DNA of 61,716 bases. Source: Betaproteobacteria bacterium. GTDB taxonomy: Bacteria; Pseudomonadota; Gammaproteobacteria; Burkholderiales; Burkholderiaceae_D. How positions within the stretch are numbered: the first letter of the stretch is position 1; each line of letters opens with the position of its first letter. The notes beneath the pieces were generated by a model. That model was given only the letters and a program-made list of their open reading frames with translations. It had not been told where the DNA came from and ran no database searches. Positions 1 to 8,602 of this stretch are shown here, one piece after another. The stretch covers positions 1 through 61,716 of the forward strand of contig JANYFL010000069.1 of assembly GCA_025362735.1 (NCBI GenBank), written 5' to 3'. A program made the position numbers and the translations under genes.

Positions 1-1229
1 GTCAGCGTCGGACCCGTAATCACGAGATCGTTGATTACAGCGAACAGGCTATAACTGTCATGGCCGCGTAGCACTTCAACTGGATCAAGCCCGGCGGCAC
101 GAGCACGCGCCAATGTGTCGGGTGTGATGATCGCACCAGCCGCATCTTCGGTGCCGTCAATGCCATCACTGTCACCCGCGATGGCCCAGATGGATGGCGC
201 GCCATTGAGCTGGCAGGCGAGTGACAGCAGAAATTCGGTATTGCGCCCGCCGCGCCCGGCTTTGGCTCCAGTGAGCGTGACTGTGGTCTCGCCGCCTGAC
301 AACAACAGTGCCGGCGCTGTAACCGGCTGCCCATGACGGCGAATGGAATGGGCAATCCCGGCCATGACAATGCCGAGATTGGCGCTATCGCCTTCAAGCG
401 CATCACCCAAAATCAACGGTGTCCAGCCCTGTTGGCGCGCGGCTTCTGCTGCTGCGGCCAATGCCATTTTCGGCGTGGCAATCATTCTGATGTCGGCCGT
501 TGTGGGCTCAATGGTTGGTTCGGCAATTTGCTCGTTCTTCTCCAATCTTTTCCGCACTTCCAATGGCAATGGAATTTCATAACGGTCGGCAATGGCCAGT
601 GCATCTGCGGGGCTAGTGGTATCGGGAATGGTTGGCCCCGATGCAATCACTGCAGGATCGTCGCCCGGCACATCACTGATGACCAGGGTCACAACCCGTG
701 CAGGCCAAGCTGCACGCGCCAAGCGTCCGCCCTTGATGCGCGACAAATGTTTGCGGAGAATATTCATCTCGGCGATGGGCGCGCCGGACTTGAGCAAAGC
801 AGCGTTGATTGCCTGCTTCCCGGCCAGAGTCAGCCCTTCAATTGGCAGCGTCAACAATGCGGAGCCACCACCGGAGATCAGCGCGATCACCAGATCATTG
901 GTCGATAGTCCCTGCACTGCTTCCAGAATTTCTTGCGCAGCCACAAGACCGGCAGCGTCGGGCACCGGATGCGCCGCCTCACGGATTTTGATGCGACGTG
1001 TCGGCACAGCGTGACCATAGCGCGTAACGACTACCCCTTCCAGCGCGACATCGGGCCACGCTTCCTCCAGCGCCAGCGCCATCAGCGCGGAAGCCTTTCC
1101 TGCGCCGACCACGATGCAGCGGCCTGTTGGCTTTTGCGGCAATGCACCGGCAAGGACTTTGCGCGGGTCGGCCGCAGCAATCGCTGCATCGAACACCGCT
1201 CGCAAACCGGCACGTATCTGCGTGGTCAT
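1..1229 (-). CDS. Glycerate 2-kinase, MOFRL family (3' end missing)
   Basis: My own reverse-strand translation from the ATG at 1227-1229 is open to the window edge, so the C-terminus lies outside. The protein begins MTTQIRAGLRAVFDAAIAA, contains CIVVGAGKASALM near residue 40 and VIALISGGGSALLTLP near 110, and reaches LLSGGETTVTLTGAKAGRGG and GDSDGIDGTEDAAGAI before the edge. These are hallmarks of the DUF4147/MOFRL glycerate kinases, which phosphorylate D-glycerate to 2-phosphoglycerate in the cytoplasm. The start overlaps the stop of the upstream hydroxyacid dehydrogenase by four bases (ATGA), implying one transcript and translational coupling. Together the two enzymes would move hydroxypyruvate or tartronate-derived carbon through glycerate into glycolysis. 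The family assignment is strong; the physiological substrate route is inferred. Confidence 0.9.
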   Translation of the reverse strand, partial: MTTQIRAGLRAVFDAAIAAADPRKVLAGALPQKPTGRCIVVGAGKASALMALALEEAWPDVALEGVVVTRYGHAVPTRRIKIREAAHPVPDAAGLVAAQEILEAVQGLSTNDLVIALISGGGSALLTLPIEGLTLAGKQAINAALLKSGAPIAEMNILRKHLSRIKGGRLARAAWPARVVTLVISDVPGDDPAVIASGPTIPDTTSPADALAIADRYEIPLPLEVRKRLEKNEQIAEPTIEPTTADIRMIATPKMALAAAAEAARQQGWTPLILGDALEGDSANLGIVMAGIAHSIRRHGQPVTAPALLLSGGETTVTLTGAKAGRGGRNTEFLLSLACQLNGAPSIWAIAGDSDGIDGTEDAAGAIITPDTLARARAAGLDPVEVLRGHDSYSLFAVINDLVITGPTL

Positions 1230-2200
1230 ACGACGCGGTTGCGCGGTGCGCCGCTGTGAAATGCCTCAATCAAATCGATCACCTGATCGGCCAGGGCCTG
1301 GATTGCTTCGCGGCTCGCCCAGGCAATATGCGGCGTGAGGATGAAGTTGGGCCGGTCGAGCAATTGCATCAACGGACTATCGGCTGGCGGCGGCTCCGGC
1401 GCGGTGACATCAAAGCCTGCAGCGGCGATCTGGTTTTTATTGAGTGCCTGCGTTAACGCATATTCATCGACCAAACCACCGCGTCCTACATTGATGAGAA
1501 TTGGCCGTCGCTCCATCAATTCAAACTCGGCAGCGCCGAGCAAATTGCGCGTCTCGGCTGTCAGCGGACAGTGCAAGCTGATGACGTCGCTGCTTGCCAG
1601 AAAAGTTTTGAAAGGAACGCGCCCGTCTTCCGCGCTGGCTTCGCCCTTGCGTCCGGCAAACTGCACCTGCATGCCAAGTGCCGCGCCGATACGTGCAGTC
1701 GCCTGACCCAATGCGCCGCGACCGACAATGCCCAGCGTCGAGCCCGCCAGATCACAAATCGGAAAATCAAAAAAGCAAAACTGTCCGGACTCTTGCCAAC
1801 GCCCGCGTGCAACCGCGTCGCGATACGCAAACAGGCTGCGGCGCAAAGCCAGCACCAGCGCAAAGACATGCTCGGGCACCGTAATCCCCGCGTAGCCGCG
1901 GATGTTCGACACGACAATCCCGCGCGCCTTGCAGGCAGCCGTATCGATCACGTCATAACCGGTCGCGGCCACAGCAATCATGCGCAGTCGCGATGCTGTC
2001 GCCAAGCTTTCGGCGTTGATGCGGACTTTGTTGGTAATGACGATGTCCGCCTCGGCAATCCCTGCCGCAACTTCATCAGGCCTGGTGTGATCATGAACTT
2101 CCAGCACATGCGGGAACCCCGGCGGACGCCACCTGGTTTCCGGGCTCAGAGTGGCGCGGTCTAAAAAAACAATACGAAGCAACGCATCAGCTTGCTTCAC
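1226..2200 (-). CDS. D-2-hydroxyacid dehydrogenase (glycerate dehydrogenase/hydroxypyruvate reductase type)
   Basis: A 324-residue NAD(P)-dependent D-isomer 2-hydroxyacid dehydrogenase. The Rossmann motif GIVGRGALGQATARIG is at about 158-172. The catalytic trio is visible: Arg240 in NVGRGGLVDE, Glu269 in DVTAPEP and His291 in LTPHIAWASR. Length is typical of the family. The start is a GTG at 2198-2200 with AGAGGGACGG upstream as ribosome-binding site. It is the first gene of a two-gene operon with the glycerate kinase, which favours hydroxypyruvate or glyoxylate as substrate. Close relatives reduce other 2-oxoacids, so exact specificity is not fixed by sequence alone. Confidence 0.9.
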   Translation of the reverse strand: MKQADALLRIVFLDRATLSPETRWRPPGFPHVLEVHDHTRPDEVAAGIAEADIVITNKVRINAESLATASRLRMIAVAATGYDVIDTAACKARGIVVSNIRGYAGITVPEHVFALVLALRRSLFAYRDAVARGRWQESGQFCFFDFPICDLAGSTLGIVGRGALGQATARIGAALGMQVQFAGRKGEASAEDGRVPFKTFLASSDVISLHCPLTAETRNLLGAAEFELMERRPILINVGRGGLVDEYALTQALNKNQIAAAGFDVTAPEPPPADSPLMQLLDRPNFILTPHIAWASREAIQALADQVIDLIEAFHSGAPRNRVV

Positions 2201-2494
2201 AGGCCGTCCCTCTTACTTCCCATCTTGGCTACATTTCTTCTGGTCATTGATCGAGCAATTTTAAAATAAAAGTATGCATGCTTTTCTACCGACGACGTTA
2301 AGAACCGCATGGCTTGGCGATGTTCTGAAGATTAATCAAGGTACCAACAGGCAATTAACATCACGCGCTTCCAGTATCGCATGCCGTTTGCCGGCCCTTG
2401 ATGTAGCAATAGATAAGCTCAGCAAGAGTGAAGCGGCGATCGACTCGAGGCATTATCATCCTGCCATTGATCGACCATTTACGGAGCCGCAAAC
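2201..2494. other. Divergent intergenic region, no gene seen
   Basis: This stretch separates the minus-strand dehydrogenase operon from the plus-strand rraA-like gene and must hold promoters for both. An open frame covering most of it has neither a good ribosome-binding site nor a recognisable product, so I do not call a gene. I could not identify a convincing promoter pair or operator by eye. Confidence 0.5.
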
Positions 2495-2983
2495 ATGACC
2501 AAAACCTTCGCGACCTGCGACCTTTGCGACGAACACAAGAGTGACACTGACAACCGCTTTCGTGTTTTGCCGCCGATTTTTCTCGACTTCGGCAAATGCC
2601 TCAAGTTTTCGGGCCCGGTCAGTACCGTGAAGTGCTTTGAAGACAATAGCCTGGTCAAGGCCGCCGTCGACTCACCGGGCGAAGGTCGTGTGCTGGTGGT
2701 GGACGGTGGCGGCTCGGTACGCCGGGCCCTGGTCGGCGGCAACCTTGGCAAGGCCGCAGCAAGGAATGGTTGGGCCGGGGTCGTCGTCTATGGTGCCGTG
2801 CGCGACCGGTCCGAACTGGCCGAATGCAACACCGGCATTCGTGCCCTTGCGACCATGCCATTACCAACCGAAAAACGTAACGAGGGACAGCGCGATGTGG
2901 CGGTGCAAATCGAAGGTGTGTGGGTCCAACCGGGCGATATGCTGTATGCCGACGAGGACGGGATCGTGGTGATGACTGGTTAA
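2495..2983 (+). CDS. rraA: RraA-family protein (RNase E inhibitor / HMG-type aldolase fold)
   Basis: A 162-residue RraA-like protein, the family's usual length. The family signature is clear: VVDGGGSVRRALVGGNLG at about 68-85, then GVVVYGAVRDRSEL with Arg103 and Asp104, the residues that bind the divalent metal and oxoacid in the related 4-hydroxy-4-methyl-2-oxoglutarate aldolases. In Escherichia coli RraA binds RNase E and slows RNA decay; many family members instead cleave pyruvate-derived aldols or decarboxylate oxaloacetate. The start is an ATG preceded by CGGAG. It is monocistronic, followed by a VapBC module. Whether this copy regulates RNase E or is an aldolase cannot be settled from sequence. 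Confidence 0.87.
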   Translation: MTKTFATCDLCDEHKSDTDNRFRVLPPIFLDFGKCLKFSGPVSTVKCFEDNSLVKAAVDSPGEGRVLVVDGGGSVRRALVGGNLGKAAARNGWAGVVVYGAVRDRSELAECNTGIRALATMPLPTEKRNEGQRDVAVQIEGVWVQPGDMLYADEDGIVVMTG

Positions 2984-3013
2984 TGCTACAGATCCTTGCC
3001 AAGCCGCAGAGTC

Positions 3014-3041
3014 ATGTATATAGTTAATGTATATTGCATTG
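3014..3041 (+). promoter_or_regulatory. Candidate vapBC operator/promoter with direct repeats
   Basis: Two identical octamers, ATGTATAT at 3014-3021 and 3027-3034, lie with a 13-bp period just upstream of the vapB ATG; the second is part of the near-palindrome AATGTATATTGCATT. VapBC operons are generally autorepressed through repeats overlapping the promoter, so this is a reasonable operator candidate. The role is inferred from position and symmetry only. Confidence 0.4.
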
Positions 3042-3049
3042 GAGCAGCT

Positions 3050-3283
3050 ATGGCCACAAGTACCGTATTCACCAACAACCGCACCCAGGCCGTTCGCCTG
3101 CCAGCAGAGACCCGCTTCCCGGAAACGGTGAAGAGGGTTGATGTGCGGATAGTCGGGCAGGAACGCATCATTGCTCCGGCTGAATCAGCATGGGATAGCT
3201 TCTTCCTGAGCACGCAGAGCGCCAGTAACGATTTCATGACTAAACGGGCCCCTCAAAGGCAGACCAAGCGCGAAAATTTCTGA
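3050..3283 (+). CDS. vapB: VapB-type antitoxin
   Basis: A 77-residue antitoxin with the AbrB/SpoVT-like N-terminus typical of the VapB/VagC class: TSTVFTNNRTQAVRLPAE matches the swapped-hairpin DNA-binding fold seen in chromosomal and plasmid copies. I chose the ATG at 3050 with GGAG seven bases upstream; a longer in-frame extension upstream would run through the candidate operator. The C-terminal half (SAWDSFF and after) would wrap the toxin. It ends 12 bases before vapC, forming a bicistronic toxin-antitoxin operon that is expected to repress itself. Confidence 0.85.
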   Translation: MATSTVFTNNRTQAVRLPAETRFPETVKRVDVRIVGQERIIAPAESAWDSFFLSTQSASNDFMTKRAPQRQTKRENF

Positions 3284-3295
3284 TGCATTGAACCC

Positions 3296-3712
3296 ATGCT
3301 CAAGTATTTGCTCGACACGAACATTGTCATTTACGTCATCAAGCGTCGCCCGTCTGCGGTTCGCGAAGTCTTCAATCAACAACACGGACGCATGGCGATT
3401 TCGGCAATAACGCTGGCTGAATTAATGCACGGTGCCGAGAAGAGCAGCGACCCTCCGCGCAACCTTGCAGTCGTTGAGGATTTCTGCAGCCGTCTGGCCG
3501 TTCTGCCTTACGGCGACAAGGCAGCAGGCCACTATGGCAGCATACGTACAGCGCTGGAAAATCTAGGTACCCCGATTGGAGTGAATGACCTTCACATCGC
3601 CGCTCACGCCCGAAGCGAGGGACTCATACTGGTTTCCAACAATCTGCGTGAGTTCGAACGCGTACCGGGATTGCTGATGGAGAACTGGGTTGAAGATGAC
3701 CAAACCAACTGA
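3296..3712 (+). CDS. vapC: VapC-type PIN-domain ribonuclease toxin
   Basis: A 138-residue PIN-domain protein. Acidic metal-binding residues expected of VapC nucleases are present: Asp7 in YLLDTNIVIYV, Glu42 in LAELMHGAEKS and Asp98 in GVNDLHIAAHA, followed by the SNNLREFERV strand. VapC toxins cleave tRNA or rRNA sites and are neutralised by VapB. It lies directly downstream of the antitoxin gene. Base composition resembles the host genes rather than the AT-rich gene that follows, so the pair may have been resident for a long time. All motifs look intact, so the toxin is probably functional; the RNA target is unknown. Confidence 0.9.
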   Translation: MLKYLLDTNIVIYVIKRRPSAVREVFNQQHGRMAISAITLAELMHGAEKSSDPPRNLAVVEDFCSRLAVLPYGDKAAGHYGSIRTALENLGTPIGVNDLHIAAHARSEGLILVSNNLREFERVPGLLMENWVEDDQTN

Positions 3713-4016
3713 GCTTCCGTATCGTCAAGCTTTATCCGCTACAAAAATATGCGGCTTCGACACTGATTTCTAGGAAAACGATGCGAAACGGCGTGTTTTG
3801 TTGAATCACTGATTCAACCCCCTGCTTAATATCTTCGCAGTGTTCTTTTTTTCTTTTCATTAATCGACATACCTCAAAAGCCACTTATATTTTCTGCCGA
3901 TTTTAGATACGCTAGCTTTCAAACCATATAAAATTGTTAACGTAGCGTAATCCATTATTTGTCAGTCATATTGTGCGGTATGCGAGGTTGAATACTCTCA
4001 CCTACAAGAAACATTT
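3713..4016. other. AT-rich intergenic region with a short perfect palindrome
   Basis: This gap is distinctly AT-rich and contains no gene that I can support. It holds an 8-bp perfect inverted repeat around a single base, TTGAATCA-C-TGATTCAA at 3801-3817, which could be an operator half-site pair or a weak hairpin. The stretch probably contains the promoter of the following orphan gene and may mark the left edge of acquired DNA; no target-site duplication was found. Confidence 0.5.
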
Positions 4017-4811
4017 ATGTACGTAAAAATTGCTCGAGTACTCTCCCTCACAGCACATGGTAATAGCTTTTTTTCCGGAAACAACATTGATAATTTTTTT
4101 CCGGAAAACCCTATGTTTGAGTTTTGTAAACAAATCAAATTTACAGACTTGACGGGCTTTAATTTCTATGGGAAACCAATTTCAGATAACCCGATAGATT
4201 GGCTCAATAAACTCAAAGCTGAAGGTGTAATACAACTTAGAGCACGCTACTTTGGTGAAAGGCAAAAGGGCGCGTCAGATCGTATGGAACGTAAGTTTGA
4301 GGCTCAGTGGCTCGTTGAAAGCGTAAAGGCAAATGGTTCAGATTTTTGGGACTATAGAGAGAAACTTGGCGATAAAAATGATCCAGAGAAAAAAGTATGG
4401 GAAGTTTATTACCGTCGGGTAGCAAAGAAAATTAAGACAGAGGATTTAGAGACCTGCAGCGTAAATGAGCTATCCGCTGAAATGAAAAGTCTACTTGAAG
4501 AACTTCATGCATTTGCCAATCAAATTGGTTACGCGAATTTTGGAGAATGTTTTTTGAGAGGACTTAAAGCCTTGACGGATGAGCCTATGATTCAAAACAA
4601 AAAATGGAGAATACCTCCTATCGGATTTTTATCCAAAAAATCAGAACAATTACTAAACGCCTGCATAAGTGCTTCAGTATTTGGTGGAATGGGGTCTTGG
4701 AATGACATAGGACTTAGTGACTATTCAGCAACTAAAAAGCACAGCGATCTCAGCCGCCAACTATCTAAGCTAATAAATATTTCCTTAATGGCTGCTATAA
4801 ACCCTCCTTAA
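4017..4811 (+). CDS. Hypothetical protein, AT-rich orphan gene
   Basis: A 264-residue protein I do not recognise. It is very AT-rich compared with its neighbours and uses AT-ending codons freely, which points to recent acquisition. There is no signal peptide or obvious membrane segment. The central part is charged and probably helical (AKKIKTEDLETCSVNELSAE near 140-160), with SFFSGNNIDNFFPENPMF near the N-terminus and RRVAKK mid-protein. It has no visible catalytic motif such as a P-loop, PIN or HEPN signature. The start has only a weak AAGAAA ribosome-binding site; an internal ATG at 4113 is an alternative. Its position between VapBC and rimO fits a cargo or defence-type gene, but no function should be assumed. 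Confidence 0.65.
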   Translation: MYVKIARVLSLTAHGNSFFSGNNIDNFFPENPMFEFCKQIKFTDLTGFNFYGKPISDNPIDWLNKLKAEGVIQLRARYFGERQKGASDRMERKFEAQWLVESVKANGSDFWDYREKLGDKNDPEKKVWEVYYRRVAKKIKTEDLETCSVNELSAEMKSLLEELHAFANQIGYANFGECFLRGLKALTDEPMIQNKKWRIPPIGFLSKKSEQLLNACISASVFGGMGSWNDIGLSDYSATKKHSDLSRQLSKLINISLMAAINPP

Positions 4812-4842
4812 ATACGTCAAGTATTTTTTAAACACAGTGTTA
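4811..4842 (+). terminator. Possible bidirectional terminator between orphan gene and rimO
   Basis: AAATAC-GTCAA-GTATTTTTT just after the orphan gene's stop forms a short stem followed by T residues, and the adjacent AACACAGTGTT is a small palindrome at the end of rimO. Convergent gene orientation makes a shared terminator plausible, though the stem is short and AT-rich. Confidence 0.4.
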
Positions 4843-6282
4843 AACCAGATCACCCCAAAGGTCATGCCCATCAGCCCCGGTGATCCGTACCGACGCAAAC
4901 TCACCCACCCGCACTTTGGTTCGATAGGCGGCACGCTGGCTGACTGACTGCGGTGGACTGATGAAAACATTGCCGTCGATCTCGGGCGCATCGGCATAGG
5001 AACGGGCGATGCCGCCGTCCTGGTTCACACCGTCGATCAACACCTTCATCGTTTGACCCACATGGCGCTTGATGCGTTTGGCACTGATGGCTTCCTGCAC
5101 TTGCATGAAGCGGGCGCGACGTTCTTCGCGTAGCGCGTCGGGCAAGGCACCATTCAACTGGTTGGCCGTTGCACCTTCAACCGGTGAATAGGCAAAGCAG
5201 CCGACACGATCAAGCTCGGCTTCATTTAGAAAATCGAGCAGGTAATCGAACTCGGCTTCGGTTTCGCCGGGAAAACCGGCGATAAAAGTGGAGCGGATGG
5301 TGAGGTCGGGACAGGCAGAGCGCCAGGCGCGGATGCGGTCGAGATTTTTCTCGCCGCTGGCGGGACGCTTCATGCGCTTGAGCACATCGGGGTGAGCATG
5401 TTGGAACGGCACATCCAGATAAGGCAGGACATTCCCATAGGCAGACGATGAATTCGAAAACTCAGCCATCAGCGGCAGCACTTCATTGACATGCGGATAC
5501 GGGTAAACATAATGCAGGCGCACCCAGACGCCGAGCTTCGAGAGTTCCTGCACCAGCTCGGTCATGCGTGTACGCACGGGGCGACCGTTGACGAAGTCAG
5601 TGCGGTACTTGATGTCCACACCATAGGCGCTGGTGTCTTGCGAAATGACGAGCAATTCTTTCACGCCGGCCTTGACCAGATTTTCGGCTTCGCGCATGAC
5701 TTCACCGACAGGACGCGAAACGAGATCGCCGCGCATCGACGGGATGATGCAAAAGCTGCAGCGATGATTGCAACCTTCGGAAATTTTCAGATAGGCGTAG
5801 TGCTTGGGCGTGAGACGCACACCCTGCTCTGGAACCAAGTCCATGAAAGGATCATGCGGCTTGGGCAAGTGAATATGCACTGCGTCCATAACCTCGCCGA
5901 CCGCGTGCGGGCCGGTGACAGCAAGTACCTTGGGATGCACCTTGGCGATGATGTCCTCGCCGTCCGCATCTTTTTTCGCACCGAGGCAACCGGTGACAAT
6001 GACCTTGCCATTTTCGGCCAGCGCTTCGCCGATGGCATCAAGCGATTCCTGAACCGCTGCGTCGATAAAGCCGCACGTGTTGACGATGACCAGATCAGCG
6101 CCTTCGTAGCTCTTGGCGGTGTCATAACCTTCAGCGCGCAGTTGCGTGAGGATTTGTTCGGAATCGACCAAGGCCTTGGGACAGCCAAGCGAGACGAAGC
6201 CGACCTTGGGGATTGCACCGGAAGGCGTGATGGCGGCGGGCGTGTTACGAGTAACAGCGCGAGAAACAGCAGTTGAATCCAT
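4840..6282 (-). CDS. rimO: Ribosomal protein S12 methylthiotransferase RimO
   Basis: A 480-residue radical-SAM methylthiotransferase that adds a methylthio group to an aspartate of ribosomal protein S12. The N-terminal UPF0004 domain carries its three cluster cysteines (Cys34 in [12 protein letters not shown], Cys70 in VNTCGFID, Cys99 in VTGCLGA). The radical-SAM triad is CNHRCSFC at 171-178. The C-terminal TRAM domain ends with [15 protein letters not shown] and the IIPSMRG sequence separate RimO from its tRNA-modifying paralogue MiaB. The N-terminus is about 25 residues longer than the core. It follows phaR on the same strand but is separated from it by a good terminator, so it is probably transcribed alone. 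Confidence 0.96.
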   Translation of the reverse strand: MDSTAVSRAVTRNTPAAITPSGAIPKVGFVSLGCPKALVDSEQILTQLRAEGYDTAKSYEGADLVIVNTCGFIDAAVQESLDAIGEALAENGKVIVTGCLGAKKDADGEDIIAKVHPKVLAVTGPHAVGEVMDAVHIHLPKPHDPFMDLVPEQGVRLTPKHYAYLKISEGCNHRCSFCIIPSMRGDLVSRPVGEVMREAENLVKAGVKELLVISQDTSAYGVDIKYRTDFVNGRPVRTRMTELVQELSKLGVWVRLHYVYPYPHVNEVLPLMAEFSNSSSAYGNVLPYLDVPFQHAHPDVLKRMKRPASGEKNLDRIRAWRSACPDLTIRSTFIAGFPGETEAEFDYLLDFLNEAELDRVGCFAYSPVEGATANQLNGALPDALREERRARFMQVQEAISAKRIKRHVGQTMKVLIDGVNQDGGIARSYADAPEIDGNVFISPPQSVSQRAAYRTKVRVGEFASVRITGADGHDLWGDLV

Positions 6283-6292
6283 ATACTTTCAA

Positions 6293-6331
6293 TTCAAATA
6301 AAAACCGCCCAAAGGTTACCCTCGGGCGGTT
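6293..6331 (-). terminator. Rho-independent terminator of phaR
   Basis: AACCGCCC (6303-6310) pairs with GGGCGGTT (6324-6331). Read on the minus strand the hairpin is followed by TTTTTATTT, which is the correct orientation for ending phaR transcription ahead of rimO. Confidence 0.8.
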
Positions 6332-6349
6332 TGTCATTCATGAGGCCAA

Positions 6350-6940
6350 TTACTTTTTGGGTTTCTCCGTTTTGGGAGCGGGCTTGTCGGCGTTCTCCGC
6401 ATTTTCAGTTCCCGGCACAAACGGGAAGACACCGCTGAACACGGTACGGCTTTGATCCTGAAGCTTGTCCTGCATTTGCATGAACAGATTTTTGCTCTGG
6501 TCGATGTAGCTGCTCATCATGCTGTTGATCATTGGCGCCTGACCGCTGATGAACTGCGACCACATTTCGGGGCCGAAACCTTTGCCGTCGTAAAAGGCTT
6601 TCGACTGCTCTTGCACCTTGGCCTGAATATCGGTGAAAGCCTGGATGTTCTTTTCCAGATAGGTGCCCATCATGCCCTGCATAGCGTTGCCATAAAAACG
6701 AATGATCTGCGACAGCATTGGCGACGTGAACATGGGCACACCACCCGACTCTTCTTCCAGAATGATCTGCAACAGAATGCTGCGCGTCAGATCTTCGTTG
6801 CTCTTGGCATCAATGACCTGGAAATCCTCAGTCTGAAGAACCAGCTGTTTGACGTCAGCCAGCGTAATGTAGGTGCTGGTCTGGGTATCGTACAGACGGC
6901 GGTTCGGATATTTTTTGATGAGGCGGGCGGCTTCGGGCAT
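6350..6940 (-). CDS. phaR: Polyhydroxyalkanoate synthesis repressor PhaR
   Basis: A 196-residue PhaR. The highly conserved N-terminal DNA- and polymer-binding domain is plain (RLIKKYPNRRLYDTQTSTYI at about 6-25, then LVLQTEDFQVIDAKSNEDLT), followed by the PHB accumulation regulatory domain with ILLQIILEEESGG and MFTSPMLSQIIRFYG. The C-terminal third is rich in Met and Gln and ends in a Lys/Pro-rich tail. PhaR represses phasin and its own gene until polyhydroxybutyrate granules titrate it away. No phaCAB genes lie in the window, but PhaR implies that the organism makes storage polyester. It is a single-gene unit with its own terminator. Confidence 0.95.
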   Translation of the reverse strand: MPEAARLIKKYPNRRLYDTQTSTYITLADVKQLVLQTEDFQVIDAKSNEDLTRSILLQIILEEESGGVPMFTSPMLSQIIRFYGNAMQGMMGTYLEKNIQAFTDIQAKVQEQSKAFYDGKGFGPEMWSQFISGQAPMINSMMSSYIDQSKNLFMQMQDKLQDQSRTVFSGVFPFVPGTENAENADKPAPKTEKPKK

Positions 6941-7118
6941 AGGGTCTCTTTCAGCTGGTTGGACACAGTCCGTGATGCACCTTTACATGAGTTTGGAGCA
7001 TCAGTTTCGAGTGTCGTCCGGTCATATAATGCACTGCCGCATTTTACAACATGAAAATCTGGACGGCTAGCTTTATCGCTTTGCGGGGCTTGTCCGTCAC
7101 TATTCAGTTAATAAAAGC

Positions 7119-8183
7119 TCAAATTAGTCCTGCTCCAGCCAGTAGGAGTCGGGATTGTTGATAGCGCTGGTCGTCCTGCAGCATCGCCCAGTTTTTATTA
7201 CTTGCCCCCGGTAGGCGTAGTGCCATGATGCGCTGCACTGAATCCTCGTCGGCCTGCCACCTCAAGCCAGTCAGCAATTCATCGGCGCGTTCTGGGGCGT
7301 TGCAGATCAGCACCATGTCGCACCCGGCGGCCAATGCAGCATGCGCGCCTTCCACGACTGAACCAGCGACGCTGGCGCCTTCCATACTCAGGTCATCGCT
7401 AAAAATGACGCCGCTGAAGCCAAAGCGGTCACGCAGAATGTCCTGCAACCAGAACTCGGAAAAACCGGCTGGCATGGCATCGACTTCAGAATAAATCACA
7501 TGCGCGGGCATCACTGCAGCGAGTGCCGGTTCCAGCCATTCATAGGGTTTGGCGTCTGCGTTCAGGATGGCTTCTAGTGGACGCTCATCGACCGGAATCG
7601 CCAAATGTGAATCCGCCGCGACAAAGCCATGACCAGGGAAATGCTTGCCGCAATTGGCCATGCCCGCCAGCAGCAGACCGTGATTGAGGCTACGAGCGAG
7701 AACGGTCACGACACGCGGGTCATGATGAAAGGCGCGGTTGCCGATGACGCCGCTGGTGCCGTAGTCCAGGTCCAGCACGGGCGTAAAACTGAGGTCGATG
7801 CCGCAGGCCACAAGCTCAGCGGCCAGCACATAACCTGCAGCCGTGGCGAGTTGCATGGCGTCGATGGCGCCTTGCTGCGGATTCGCATCCCAGATTTCAC
7901 CGAGCTTGCGCATCGCGGGCAGATGCGTGAAGCCATCCGTTTTGAAGCGTTGCACGCGCCCGCCTTCATGATCGACTGCGATCAGGATGTCGGGTCGCGT
8001 CGCACGAATCGTGGCGGTTAATGAAATCAATTGCTGGCGCGATTCGAAGTTGCGTGCAAACAAAATCACGCCACCGGTGAGCGGGTGTTGCAGACGGCGA
8101 ATGTCGTCATCGGTCAAGCTTTTGCCAACGACATCAAGCATGACGGGGCCGGTCTTTGGCATTTGTTTCTTTACTGGTTTCAT
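7119..8183 (-). CDS. nagZ: Beta-N-acetylhexosaminidase NagZ
   Basis: A 354-residue family 3 glycoside hydrolase that removes N-acetylglucosamine from anhydro-muropeptides during cytoplasmic peptidoglycan recycling. The signature KHFPGHGFVAADSHLAIP near residue 185 carries the His/Asp pair used as acid/base in NagZ, and FSDDLSMEGA near 255 holds the nucleophilic aspartate. AVDHEGGRVQRFK near 70 is the substrate-binding strand. No signal peptide, as expected. It is the last gene of the lepA-to-nagZ operon, starting ten bases after acpS stops. NagZ activity affects AmpC induction in bacteria that have that system. Confidence 0.95.
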   Translation of the reverse strand: MKPVKKQMPKTGPVMLDVVGKSLTDDDIRRLQHPLTGGVILFARNFESRQQLISLTATIRATRPDILIAVDHEGGRVQRFKTDGFTHLPAMRKLGEIWDANPQQGAIDAMQLATAAGYVLAAELVACGIDLSFTPVLDLDYGTSGVIGNRAFHHDPRVVTVLARSLNHGLLLAGMANCGKHFPGHGFVAADSHLAIPVDERPLEAILNADAKPYEWLEPALAAVMPAHVIYSEVDAMPAGFSEFWLQDILRDRFGFSGVIFSDDLSMEGASVAGSVVEGAHAALAAGCDMVLICNAPERADELLTGLRWQADEDSVQRIMALRLPGASNKNWAMLQDDQRYQQSRLLLAGAGLI

Positions 8184-8193
8184 GCTGAGGAGT

Positions 8194-8601
8194 TTATTCG
8201 GTTGTCAGTTGAATGATTTCGACCACGGCAAACGCCGCAACATATTCGGCTTCATCGGTTACGGTAATCTGGGCTCGCAAGTGGCGCTCTGCCATCCATT
8301 CTGCGAGCGCACCATTCGGCACGGGTACCGGCTTTCCGGAAGGCTCTTTCAGAATCTGCACGGCACGCCAGCTCATCGGCATGCGGATGCCCAAACCCAG
8401 TGCCTTGGCGATTGCTTCCTTTGCAGCAAAACGCGTTGCCAGAAACAGTAGGCCACGTTGCGGATTGCGGGCGAGGCGGCGACGATAAATTACCAGTTCT
8501 TCCGGCCCCAAAATGCGTGCAGCAAAGCGCTCACCATGCCGATCCAGCGCCGATTGTATGCGGTCGATTTTGAGGATGTCGGTGCCGATACCGTAAATCA
8601 T
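8194..8601 (-). CDS. acpS: Holo-[acyl-carrier-protein] synthase AcpS
   Basis: A 135-residue phosphopantetheinyl transferase that moves 4'-phosphopantetheine from coenzyme A to the serine of AcpP. The two family motifs are intact: [12 protein letters not shown] with the metal-binding Asp8, and [12 protein letters not shown] with the second metal ligand Glu. Its substrate protein AcpP is encoded 13 kb away in this window. Only one base separates it from pdxJ upstream, in the usual betaproteobacterial order recO-pdxJ-acpS-nagZ. Length is normal. Confidence 0.95.
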   Translation of the reverse strand: MIYGIGTDILKIDRIQSALDRHGERFAARILGPEELVIYRRRLARNPQRGLLFLATRFAAKEAIAKALGLGIRMPMSWRAVQILKEPSGKPVPVPNGALAEWMAERHLRAQITVTDEAEYVAAFAVVEIIQLTTE

Positions 8602-8602
8602 T

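Noticed and set aside
2274..2498. 74-codon open frame in the divergent spacer before rraA
   Set aside because: No ribosome-binding site, no family resemblance, and it fills a region that must hold two promoters.
3050..4811. VapBC plus the orphan gene as a three-gene defence operon
   Set aside because: A 304-base AT-rich gap separates them and their base composition differs sharply, so a shared operon is not supported.
5491..6276. 261-codon open frame antisense to rimO
   Set aside because: Complementary shadow of a well-conserved radical-SAM gene; no family resemblance.
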